This document shows, piece after piece, positions 22,534 to 30,774 of a stretch of 32,365 bases of DNA (within the stretch, counting starts at the first letter, position 1; every line of letters begins with the position of its first letter). The notes under the pieces were generated by a model. It was not told the DNA's origin. It searched no databases and saw nothing but the letters and a program-made list of their open reading frames with translations. Source of the stretch: an uncultured Methanobrevibacter sp. (GTDB lineage Archaea > Methanobacteriota > Methanobacteria > Methanobacteriales > Methanobacteriaceae); the NCBI RefSeq assembly GCF_900314695.1, contig NZ_OMWD01000024.1:1-32365 (forward strand). Direction: 5' to 3'. The translations under genes and the position numbers were made by a program.

Positions 22534-23118
22534 TTAAATCATTATTTTATATTTTGTAGTTCTCCTATCTCTGTCTTTTGAGTCCATATCAACCAAATCA
22601 TAAACTAACGGGTTTGAAATAAGCATTTTCCAAATTTCATAAGTGACATTAATAAAGTTCTCATTGAGTTTTATATGATCCCGGATTATGGGACATTCAT
22701 AAGGAAATTCAGTTTCATCTAAAACAAGATGAAATTCTCCATTTTTGGAGATATGTGGCACTAAAGGAAATGTTCTGCATTGAATCGGTCTGATTGACCT
22801 GTCGCATCTTGGCGGATTTTTGCATTTGACAAGATATATATTATCTTTCCATGAATGAGGATATCTGATTTCAGATGAATCCATATAGTATAGCTCAAAA
22901 TCAGGGCTGTCTTCATACATTAGCTCTTCACCGGGAAGTAAGTATAAAACAAGCTCTTCAGTGTGTGTTTCATCAGCATCATAAACACAGCATACTTCAC
23001 CACATAATTTCCCACAATCAAAATCGACAGGGGTTACCTCATCGAGTCTTTGATAAATCTTTTGAATTGTTCTTTTCATTTCTTGGGCTGTAATTTCCAT
23101 GTTATCTAAATTATACAT
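22534..23118 (-). CDS. YkgJ-type cysteine-cluster protein
   Basis: This 194-aa cytoplasmic protein has C35, C39, C43, C44, C99, C105, C114 and C142, including CGKLCGEVCC and RSIRPIQCRTFPL. The RPxxCRxFPL motif is the core of the zinc- or iron-chelating YkgJ family, whose biochemical role is not well known. The N-terminal helix MEITAQEMKRTIQKIYQRLDE precedes the cluster. The ATG at 23118 is used; ATG 23100 starting MEITAQE is an alternative. It is divergent from the secreted-protein gene at 23193 and likely shares its A/T promoter region. Confidence 0.8.
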   Translation of the reverse strand: MYNLDNMEITAQEMKRTIQKIYQRLDEVTPVDFDCGKLCGEVCCVYDADETHTEELVLYLLPGEELMYEDSPDFELYYMDSSEIRYPHSWKDNIYLVKCKNPPRCDRSIRPIQCRTFPLVPHISKNGEFHLVLDETEFPYECPIIRDHIKLNENFINVTYEIWKMLISNPLVYDLVDMDSKDRDRRTTKYKIMI

Positions 23119-23192
23119 TTAATGTGAAATTAATTAAATTTTTTGAAAAATTATTTATATATGATTGGGATATATACTTTTAGGTGACTATA

Positions 23193-23642
23193 ATGTTTAA
23201 ACGGTTATCAATATTTTTAATTCTAACTATATTCCTGATGGGGTTTGTATCAGCTCAGGAAGTGTCTGATTTTAAATTTAACAGTGATTTTAAAGATGTT
23301 GGGGATGGAGTTTTTATTAAATACGGTCCAACAGGTCAAGCAGAACAAAGTATGGCTGTAGTTCCATTTTCCAAATCCGGTGGTGAGGATTACTTTAAAA
23401 ATGATACTAAATACGGTTATTCTGTAAATAAATCAAAAAATCAAACTTATAATTTCGTTGATGAACCTTTAAAAGAGCAAGGAACCTGTGAAATAATCAA
23501 AGTTGACAATAAATATTTTATTGTAGAATCTTGGGAAAAAATTGGTGCTGAAAGCTCTTTTGAGGATACATTTAACAATGTCATGGAATTCAATAAGTTA
23601 AATAATGTTAAGCCATCTGTTGTATCAGGTGTTGTAAAATAA
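23193..23642 (+). CDS. Small secreted protein, unknown (149 aa)
   Basis: Residues 1-22 (MFKRLSIFLILTIFLMGFVSA) are a signal peptide ending AQ. The mature 127 residues are charged and soluble (VKPSVVSGVVK tail), with YGPTGQAEQSMAVVPFSK and TCEIIKVDNKYFIVESWEK strands. I do not recognise a family. AGGTGA lies 5 bases before the ATG at 23193, which fixes the start; an in-frame GTG at 23184 would sit inside that site. It ends 72 bases before the FHA regulator gene. Confidence 0.68.
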   Translation: MFKRLSIFLILTIFLMGFVSAQEVSDFKFNSDFKDVGDGVFIKYGPTGQAEQSMAVVPFSKSGGEDYFKNDTKYGYSVNKSKNQTYNFVDEPLKEQGTCEIIKVDNKYFIVESWEKIGAESSFEDTFNNVMEFNKLNNVKPSVVSGVVK

Positions 23643-23662
23643 ACCTTTTCCTTTATGTGATT

Positions 23663-23689
23663 TATTAGATATTTAGAATATATCTAATA
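23663..23689. promoter_or_regulatory. Inverted repeat before the FHA-regulator gene
   Basis: TATTAGATAT (23663-23672) and ATATCTAATA (23680-23689) pair over 10 bp with a TTAGAAT loop. TGATT/AAATCA flanks extend it imperfectly. It lies 25-52 bases before the ATG at 23715, where a promoter should be, so it is a candidate autoregulatory operator. A terminator role for the preceding gene is the alternative. Confidence 0.45.
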
Positions 23690-23714
23690 TAAATCATCTC
23701 TTGGAGGGTTTTGA

Positions 23715-24482
23715 ATGAGTGATTCGGAGTTAACAAATACAGTAATAATAGACACCTTTGAATGTGATATCATCTCAAAGAAGTTGGCCGCAATTAACAA
23801 TAAGGTCAGATTTTCAATTCTGGAAATTTTAAGGGATAACAGCAAGGAACCCTTATATTCCCGTGAAATAAATTCAATTCTTTTAAATAAGTATAACATT
23901 TCCATAACAGTTCAAATGCTGGGACAACACCTGAAGCAACTTGTTGAATCTGAGCTGATTCAGGAAGTCACTGTCAAAAAAGAGGTAGTCAATAAAGTGG
24001 GACAGAGAAATGTCAATGGATATTCCCTGAAGGATAATGCTTTTGAAGATCTGTTTTTGGAAATCTCATTCTTTTCTGATGAAATCTTGACATTCTTTGA
24101 TTTGCACAAAATCAATCTTGGATTGGAGGATGGATATTGCATCATAACAATATTCAATGGGCCGGATAAGGGCAAAACATTCAAGGTTCACAAGGATGAA
24201 AGTATATTAATAGGCCGTAAAAGCAATTTCACTGATGAAGACTTCGAACTTCCTACTATTCTATTGGATAATGAATATGAAACAGTTTCAAATGTTTCAA
24301 AACCTCATTTAAAGGTATTCAATAAGGAAGACAAATGGTATGTTATTGATGGTGGAAGTTCAAACGGAACATTTATAAAAGATATTGAAATTCCAATCAA
24401 TAAGGCTGTTGAAGTTAAAAATAACTCTTTCATTAAATTATCCCGAGGAAATGGCGGAGCGGTTATTCACGTTTCCTATTAG
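23715..24482 (+). CDS. Winged-helix/FHA-domain regulator
   Basis: This 255-aa protein has two domains. Residues about 15-105 form an ArsR-like winged helix (KVRFSILEILRDN, then MLGQHLKQLVESELI as the recognition-helix region). Residues about 141-255 form a forkhead-associated domain with the phosphothreonine-binding residues G167-R168 and S195-x-x-H198 and the N217-G218 turn. FHA domains read phosphothreonine, so DNA binding is probably switched by a protein kinase. That kinase starts 9 bases after this stop codon. TTGGAGGG lies 8 bases before the ATG. Confidence 0.87.
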   Translation: MSDSELTNTVIIDTFECDIISKKLAAINNKVRFSILEILRDNSKEPLYSREINSILLNKYNISITVQMLGQHLKQLVESELIQEVTVKKEVVNKVGQRNVNGYSLKDNAFEDLFLEISFFSDEILTFFDLHKINLGLEDGYCIITIFNGPDKGKTFKVHKDESILIGRKSNFTDEDFELPTILLDNEYETVSNVSKPHLKVFNKEDKWYVIDGGSSNGTFIKDIEIPINKAVEVKNNSFIKLSRGNGGAVIHVSY

Positions 24483-24491
24483 AATTTGGTG

Positions 24492-27400
24492 ATGTTGTTG
24501 GAATTGGATGATATTAAACAATTGGTCGGCGAATTCTTCAATGGCCAATATGAAGTTAAAAAGTTTTTAGGCGAAGGATCCTTTGCCAAGGTTTATCTTG
24601 TAAAGCATAATTATCTTGAAGACCTACGGGCAATGAAAATCATCAAGGAACCTGTAAGTCCTGCAACAAACATCAAATCAGTATTCAAGGAAGTGATGCT
24701 TGCAACCAAATTGAGACATGAAAATATCATAAGCATATATGATGCGGGAATCATGTCAACATTCGGGCAAAATAAAAAAGATTTAGCTTTTTTTGTAATG
24801 GAGTATGTACAGGGTGGAGATTTGGAGCAATATCTGAATTCATTCATAAATTCAGATATTCTGATGCCTATAAATAAGGTGCTGAGTTTAATAAGGCAGA
24901 TATTGATGGGTTTGAACACGCTTCACATGTCAAATCCTCCGATAATACACAGGGATTTGAAGCTTAAAAATATCCTGCTTACTTTTGATAACTGCGGCGA
25001 GATTGTCGTCAAGATTTCCGACTTTGGTTTTTCGAAGGAAGTTACAACTAAAATTTCAGATATTGACATAGTGGGTACAAGGCCATACATGGCACCTGAA
25101 TGTTTTAAAAAGACAATATCTACCATGACAGATATTTATGCGGTTGGAGTTATCTTTTATCAGCTTTTGACAAATAAATTTCCCTGTGATATGGATATGT
25201 TTTCCATGGAAGACCTATTGGAATTGAAGCCTTGGAAAGAGCAATTCAAACCTCCGAGTTACCACAATAAAAATGTTTCAACAAATATTGATGAAATCGT
25301 AATGAAATGTCTTCAAATCAATCCGAAGGACAGGTATCAAAATGCTTCTGAACTGTTGGCTGATATTGAAATAGTCATCAATAATCTGGAACCTGCAGTT
25401 GATATGACTAACAGAACTGAAGCTATTGAGGATGATTATCATTATCTAATAAATAATTCTCTTACGAATGCTTTCCGATTGGCTAAAAGGGAAAACGGTT
25501 TGGATATGGCTATTGAAATTTTGGAAAATGAATTTCTGAATGATTATGAAATCCGCAAGCATTATGGCGAAACATTAAAGATGTGGAAATCTCCAAATCC
25601 TGATGTAAAACTGATTTCAAAAGCTTTTACAGTTAATCTCAGTGGAAAAAATTATTATTTGTCAATTGATTTGTTAAAAGAAGCAATAGCTTACAATCCT
25701 TCAATAAAAAATAAATTCAGTCATTATATTGATCTGTGGAAAATTTTCATTGAATTGTCAAAAGATGCCAACCTGATTAAGGCAGTCCTTTCACTGGAAG
25801 AGCTGATGGAAAAAAATAAGCATATTAAGCAGATGTATTCTCCAATCATAAATACTCTGAAAACTTATTCCGTTGAAGAGATTGTTGCACAGTCAAATCA
25901 TCTGGTCAATCTGAATAATCTCATTGACGCATCCAATCTTATGGAGTTCGCTGTTGTTTTCGATTCGGATATCAGAGATTCTTATGAATATAAGTTATCT
26001 TTATGGAAACAGAATATGAATAATGAATTTAAGATATCCAACAAGTTCAAGGGCAATACTATTGATTATGCAATTGATTTGGGAACGACGGACTCCATTC
26101 TTTCATATTATAATGATGGAAATCCCATTATCGTCAAGAATTATCTGACTGGTGATGATTTCACGCCTTCGGCTGTCTTGATTGATGAGGATAACAATAT
26201 TCATGTCGGTGAAGATGCTAAGAATGCAATGTGGGTTGATGATAAGAATGCGATTTCTGAGTTCAAGCATAATATGGGATTTTCCATTCCATTCAACTTT
26301 CAAAAATCTTCACGTATAATGCAGCCTGAAGAGCTATCTGCAGAAATTCTGAAGGATTTGAGAACTTCAGCATATAAACAATTAGGCGTAAACGTTGAAC
26401 ATGCAGTCATTTGTGTTCCTGCAAATTCTAACTACATTAAAACCAAAGCGATAAATGATGCCGCTGACCTTGCGGGATTGAGATCCCACAGTCTTTTGCT
26501 GGAACCTGTTGCCGTTTCAATAGCATATGATTTGAAGGAAAATAATTGGTTAATTTATGATTTGGGTGGAGGCACTTTCAGCATTTCCCTGATTAGATAT
26601 TCTTCAGGTGAAATTGATAGTTTGGACAGCATCAGGCTAGATGATTTTGGTGGAAATGCTTTTGATTGGGCAATTGTAGATGATATTTTTGCACCAAAGA
26701 TCGCCAAACAATTAAAACTGAAAGATTTCACACGAGATAATAAGAGATATAAAAGAATCTTTTCAAAGCTCAAGGTATTAGCCGAAAATTCTAAAAAAGA
26801 ATTGTCAAAATATAGTAGTGCAGATATATTTATTCATAATCTTTTCAATGATTATGACTTTACTTATACTTTAACAAGAGATATGCTTGTGGAAATTATT
26901 GAGCCTTTAATCAAACCTACATTTAATTTAGTGCAAAAGCTATTAAATGATAACTCTCTTTCAAGCAGTGATATTGATAAGGTCATTCTTGTAGGTGGGT
27001 CATGCGTTAGTCCGATAGTTCAGGATTTGATCAATGAAAATTTGGACATGAGTCTGGAACATGGCATTAATCCACTTACCGTTGTTGCCAAAGGAGCATC
27101 AATATATGCTGGCATGCTTAAAAAGCCAAATGTTGACATTTCATCAAATCCATTTTCATTGATATTGAATATCCAGAAAGATTATGTCAGTGGAAGGGTT
27201 TTTACGATTGATGACAAATATTCGTTTCTCGGTTATTATGTTGAATTCATAGGTGATGAATACTCGACTGGTAAAGTTCCAATCAATCTTGACGGTACGT
27301 TTAAGGTACCTATTCGCCAGGGAGACTACGAAATAGTGATATATGACCACAATAGCAAGGTTGAAATCGATGAAAGGTCTCCTATTTTAGTTAAAAATGA

Positions 27401-28022
27401 TAAAATGTTCATCAAGTTTTTTGACAATGCATTTTCATCCGATGGCGCCAACATATCTCAAATGTATATTCTGGATAAATACAGCTCTTTAATAAAATCA
27501 ATTGATTATTTGAATGAATATTCATGTTCAATAAGAGGCATAGAAATCATAGATTATATAGACAGGTTAATTGAATTGGTTAAAATAGATAAAAGAGCAA
27601 TGCAGTTGGCTTCAATATATCTTGATTATCTTGAAAACATGATAAAAAGGGAAAAGTTCAACTTGAACTTTTCAATGCTTTTGGAAAATGTGAAAAATAA
27701 GCTCGATATTGCCAAACGAGGAGAATTGTTTGAAACTGCTGATTTCAATAGATATCTGGACATTGCAGTAAATACAAATGACTTTGTGAAATTAGATGAG
27801 ATTTACAATAATTTGATTAGAGAATATGTCAAATTAAATAAGGATGATGTAATCATTTCCAGCTTCTTCAATTTAAAAACTGAGGGTATTTATGATAAAA
27901 ATAGGCAAGATTATGAAGATTTGTCTAAAAGAGCATCAATAGCTTTAGATTTCCACGATTATGATGACTTGGCAGTCATAGTCAGGGAATTATATGAAAT
28001 AGATGAAAGGTTTGATAGGTGA
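24492..28022 (+). CDS. Ser/Thr protein kinase-Hsp70 fusion protein
   Basis: This 1176-aa protein starts with a complete Hanks-type kinase domain (about 18-300): G-loop LGEGSFAKV (26-34), K49, E67, HRDLKLKN (153-160), DFG (177-179) and APE (201-203). A helical linker (about 310-520) follows. An Hsp70/DnaK ATPase comes next: phosphate-1 IDLGTTDS (528-535), phosphate-2 DLGGGTFS (690-697) and adenosine motif VGGS (834-837). The tail (about 880-1176) is a beta domain plus helices and lacks a typical Hsp70 substrate domain. ATG 24492 is the likely start, though GGTG touches it. It is cytoplasmic and sits directly downstream of the FHA regulator. Confidence 0.92.
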   Translation: MLLELDDIKQLVGEFFNGQYEVKKFLGEGSFAKVYLVKHNYLEDLRAMKIIKEPVSPATNIKSVFKEVMLATKLRHENIISIYDAGIMSTFGQNKKDLAFFVMEYVQGGDLEQYLNSFINSDILMPINKVLSLIRQILMGLNTLHMSNPPIIHRDLKLKNILLTFDNCGEIVVKISDFGFSKEVTTKISDIDIVGTRPYMAPECFKKTISTMTDIYAVGVIFYQLLTNKFPCDMDMFSMEDLLELKPWKEQFKPPSYHNKNVSTNIDEIVMKCLQINPKDRYQNASELLADIEIVINNLEPAVDMTNRTEAIEDDYHYLINNSLTNAFRLAKRENGLDMAIEILENEFLNDYEIRKHYGETLKMWKSPNPDVKLISKAFTVNLSGKNYYLSIDLLKEAIAYNPSIKNKFSHYIDLWKIFIELSKDANLIKAVLSLEELMEKNKHIKQMYSPIINTLKTYSVEEIVAQSNHLVNLNNLIDASNLMEFAVVFDSDIRDSYEYKLSLWKQNMNNEFKISNKFKGNTIDYAIDLGTTDSILSYYNDGNPIIVKNYLTGDDFTPSAVLIDEDNNIHVGEDAKNAMWVDDKNAISEFKHNMGFSIPFNFQKSSRIMQPEELSAEILKDLRTSAYKQLGVNVEHAVICVPANSNYIKTKAINDAADLAGLRSHSLLLEPVAVSIAYDLKENNWLIYDLGGGTFSISLIRYSSGEIDSLDSIRLDDFGGNAFDWAIVDDIFAPKIAKQLKLKDFTRDNKRYKRIFSKLKVLAENSKKELSKYSSADIFIHNLFNDYDFTYTLTRDMLVEIIEPLIKPTFNLVQKLLNDNSLSSSDIDKVILVGGSCVSPIVQDLINENLDMSLEHGINPLTVVAKGASIYAGMLKKPNVDISSNPFSLILNIQKDYVSGRVFTIDDKYSFLGYYVEFIGDEYSTGKVPINLDGTFKVPIRQGDYEIVIYDHNSKVEIDERSPILVKNDKMFIKFFDNAFSSDGANISQMYILDKYSSLIKSIDYLNEYSCSIRGIEIIDYIDRLIELVKIDKRAMQLASIYLDYLENMIKREKFNLNFSMLLENVKNKLDIAKRGELFETADFNRYLDIAVNTNDFVKLDEIYNNLIREYVKLNKDDVIISSFFNLKTEGIYDKNRQDYEDLSKRASIALDFHDYDDLAVIVRELYEIDERFDR

Positions 28023-28027
28023 TATTC

Positions 28028-28156
28028 ATGAAAGACGAAAAGAATTCTATAAAAGCAACAATCGTTTTAAATAAAAGCAATTCCGATGGATTTTTGGAGT
28101 ATCCCTTTGACCTAAAGCAGGTTATGGAAGCATTGGATGAGCTTTCCAATGAATAA
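28028..28156 (+). CDS. Small protein linked to the kinase-Hsp70 gene (42 aa)
   Basis: This 42-codon frame starts with ATG at 28028, 5 bases after the kinase-Hsp70 stop, with AGGTGA (28017-28022) as ribosome-binding site. The product, MKDEKNSIKATIV...DELSNE, is acidic with a central FLEYPFDLKQVMEALDEL amphipathic helix. I do not recognise it. Tight placement and a good ribosome-binding site argue for a real coupled gene, possibly a regulator, substrate or anti-kinase peptide. Confidence 0.6.
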   Translation: MKDEKNSIKATIVLNKSNSDGFLEYPFDLKQVMEALDELSNE

Positions 28157-28297
28157 CTTTTTTATATTTAATAATAAACTTTTTAAAGTTAAATTGAATA
28201 GCTATGAATATTTATGTTTATAAAAAAAATTTTTGTATAAAATATTTATAGTCTGATGAACAAATTAAATTTTAATTACTTTTAGACGTGTTTTTTT

Positions 28298-29323
28298 ATG
28301 AAGTACAAAAGGAATAAATTTAAAATTAACAATGCAAGAATAAATATTATTTTTATATTGCTGTTTATTTCCAACATCATTCTTTATGTGGCGTTCCTAA
28401 ACAATTTATATCATGATAGCAATTTCAATATTCCTTTTGAAACATTGAATAACATTCTTACTATGGTTTCTGCAATCATAATTTTAGGATTCATTTCGAC
28501 AAGACTTCCCCAGTTTAGAAATTTGGGGGACAGCTCCATTTATGAAGTATGCTATCTGATTATCATTGGAATATTAAGCATGGTTATTTCCTATTTCAAT
28601 AAGACATCGAATACTGAAATGTTCATTGCTCCTTATATGGAAATGTTCAAGGTATTATCGGTAATGCTGATATTCATGCTGATTGTAACCAAGACAAAGC
28701 CTTTTAAAAATATTATGAAAGGCAAAATTACAAGAAAAAATCAGATATTATGTCTAATCATTTTTTCCATTTTGGGCTGCATTGCTTCATTGTATCATGT
28801 ATATGTCAATAACACTCCGGCAAACGTTAGAACTTTAATAATCATGATTGGGGGATTGTTTGGAGGACCTTTTGTAGGGATACCTTCAGGAATAATTGCG
28901 GGAATCTTCAGATTTTCACAGGGCGGTGTAACTGCATTTCCATGTGCCCTTTCAACTGTTTTATCAGGGATTGTAGGTAGTCTGATATATGTATGGAATG
29001 GTAAAAAAATTCTTAGAAGCCTACATTCAATATTGCTGATTTTTTATTTCATTGGATTTGAAATGCTTTTAATAGTAATATTAACTCCTAATAATATTTC
29101 TTTTCATTTTGTGGAAGACATTTATCCTTTGATGTTGTTTGCATCAGTGATGGGCATGGCGTTGTTTTTAATGATTGTCCAGGAACAGACTCAACCTAAA
29201 AAAGAAATTTCCTATGAAGAATTTAGAATAAATGAGATGGAAAATACCTTGGAAGAACATTTGGATAGAATTGAAGAGTTGGAAGAGGAAATAGATGATC
29301 TTAAAAACGAAAATTCAGATTAG
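28298..29323 (+). CDS. LytS-type 5TM receptor membrane protein without kinase domain
   Basis: This 341-aa protein has about eight hydrophobic segments. Residues 176-231 carry the 5TMR-LYT signature NVRTLIIMIGGLFGGPFVGIP, then AGIFRFSQGGVTAFPCALST, which in LytS senses cell-wall or membrane state. No histidine kinase or other output domain follows. The C-terminus (302-341) is a short acidic coiled coil (EEHLDRIEELEEEIDDL) that may recruit a partner. It has its own promoter (TATAAAATATTTATAG, about 28235-28250). Its 3' end overlaps the convergent TPR-HIRAN gene by 9 bases. Confidence 0.87.
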   Translation: MKYKRNKFKINNARINIIFILLFISNIILYVAFLNNLYHDSNFNIPFETLNNILTMVSAIIILGFISTRLPQFRNLGDSSIYEVCYLIIIGILSMVISYFNKTSNTEMFIAPYMEMFKVLSVMLIFMLIVTKTKPFKNIMKGKITRKNQILCLIIFSILGCIASLYHVYVNNTPANVRTLIIMIGGLFGGPFVGIPSGIIAGIFRFSQGGVTAFPCALSTVLSGIVGSLIYVWNGKKILRSLHSILLIFYFIGFEMLLIVILTPNNISFHFVEDIYPLMLFASVMGMALFLMIVQEQTQPKKEISYEEFRINEMENTLEEHLDRIEELEEEIDDLKNENSD

Positions 29324-30148
29324 TTTTGCAATTGTATACTCTCCGATATAATCAAAGAGTATTTCTGCCTTCTGCTCATTGTTCATTACATTTTTGATGT
29401 CACTTGCACTTTTCACTTCTTCGATTAGCGTGTAATCGCTGTTTGCAACATATCCTACAATAGATTCATCTTTCATGACAGCTATCGCATCAGGGTCATG
29501 CTCATTTTCAATGTCCTTAACCAGACTAACGATAATTCCACTTTCAGGAGTAAAGTTATAGAAACTGCAGCCTGTAATGATTATTAAAATGTCTGATGTA
29601 TTGTTAATATATTCAATTTGATTTTCCAGTTCTTTTAATCTATCAAATTCTTTATAAGCTATCAAATATGCTTTTTGTGCTTCCACGAGGTCATTTAAAC
29701 CTTCCAATATTTCCGCTTTTAAAAAATAAAATTCCGATGGGTCTTCACTTTCCCCAAGCACTTCCAATCCGCAATTGATCAATCTTAATGCCTTGTCATA
29801 ATTGCCTTCTGGGAAAAATGAAAGTTTGCCCCAATTGTACAGTGAATTCGCTTTGTTAATCTTGATGTCTGATGATTCATTAATGTTTAATGCATTATCG
29901 AAGCATTCTATTGCCTTTTCATATTCCTTCAAGTTATCAAGAATGATTCCTTTAAGATTCCAATTGGAGTAATCATTGTCACTTTGAAGTATCTTGTTAA
30001 TTTCCACCAATGCTTCATCATACTTCTGCTCCTTGATTAAATGCTCTACTTTAGAAGTTTTTGATACTTTAAAGGTGGCCTGGTAAGTTTTGTCATTTTG
30101 ATTTTGCTTGTCAATGTCTGTATTGAGATATTCTCTATTGTCTGTCAT
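29315..30148 (-). CDS. TPR-HIRAN domain protein
   Basis: This 277-aa cytoplasmic protein has TPR repeats at about 35-175 (KYDEALVEINKILQ, EYEKAIECFDNALNIN, NYDKALRLINCGLEVL). A HIRAN domain follows at about 186-240 (ITGCSFYNFTP, NEHDPDAIAVM, IVGYVANSDYTLI). HIRAN binds DNA ends or forks in eukaryotic helicases such as HLTF. Here it is fused to protein-contact repeats rather than to a helicase. The ATG at 30148 has no clear ribosome-binding site. It is convergent with the LytS-like gene, so it is not in the same operon. Confidence 0.8.
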   Translation of the reverse strand: MTDNREYLNTDIDKQNQNDKTYQATFKVSKTSKVEHLIKEQKYDEALVEINKILQSDNDYSNWNLKGIILDNLKEYEKAIECFDNALNINESSDIKINKANSLYNWGKLSFFPEGNYDKALRLINCGLEVLGESEDPSEFYFLKAEILEGLNDLVEAQKAYLIAYKEFDRLKELENQIEYINNTSDILIIITGCSFYNFTPESGIIVSLVKDIENEHDPDAIAVMKDESIVGYVANSDYTLIEEVKSASDIKNVMNNEQKAEILFDYIGEYTIAKLI

Positions 30149-30235
30149 TTAAATCAATTTCAATAGCTGTGCTTATCTATGAATTTGATTGATGTAATAG
30201 TTATATTTTTAGTATATTAAATCCTATTTTTAATC

Positions 30236-30754
30236 ATGTCTTTAATTGATGTAATGTTTAAAAGGAGAAGTACAAGAAAATTCAATGATGAAAATATATC
30301 TAAGGATGAACTTGATTTGATTCTTAAGTCTGCTCTTTTAGCACCTACTTCAATGAACCGAAAGCCATGTAACTTCATGGTTGTTGAAAGAACTGAAACA
30401 TTAAAGGAACTGTCTAAATCAAAAGACCATGGTGCAGATTTAATAGCTGGTGCAAATAAGGCTATTGTAGTTGTTGCGGATTCTATGGTTGCAGATACAT
30501 GGATTGAGGATTCATCCATTGCATTGACTCATATGCATTTGATGGCAACAGAACTTGATATTGGAAGTTGTTGGGTCCAAATACACTTAAGAAGTAAAGA
30601 CGGCAAGGATTCCGAAGAGGTTGTGAGGGATATCCTAAAAATCGATGGTCATTATAGAATTGTGGGCATTCTTGCCTTAGGTCACAGCGACAATATTCCA
30701 AAACCTCACGATGAAAGTGATTTGGATAAAAATAAGATACATTTTTTGGTATAG
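30236..30754 (+). CDS. Nitroreductase-family flavoprotein
   Basis: This 172-aa FMN-dependent oxidoreductase has RRSTRKFNDE (10-19) at the FMN phosphate site, APTSMNRKPCNFMVVE and a C-terminal YRIVGILALGH strand. Family members reduce nitro compounds, quinones or other acceptors with NAD(P)H. The substrate is not predictable. A TATA-like box lies about 25 bases upstream and no ribosome-binding site is seen, so it is probably leaderless. The disulfide-reductase-like gene starts 20 bases after its stop, implying an operon. Confidence 0.9.
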   Translation: MSLIDVMFKRRSTRKFNDENISKDELDLILKSALLAPTSMNRKPCNFMVVERTETLKELSKSKDHGADLIAGANKAIVVVADSMVADTWIEDSSIALTHMHLMATELDIGSCWVQIHLRSKDGKDSEEVVRDILKIDGHYRIVGILALGHSDNIPKPHDESDLDKNKIHFLV

Positions 30755-30774
30755 TTGATGGAGGAGATTAAATT

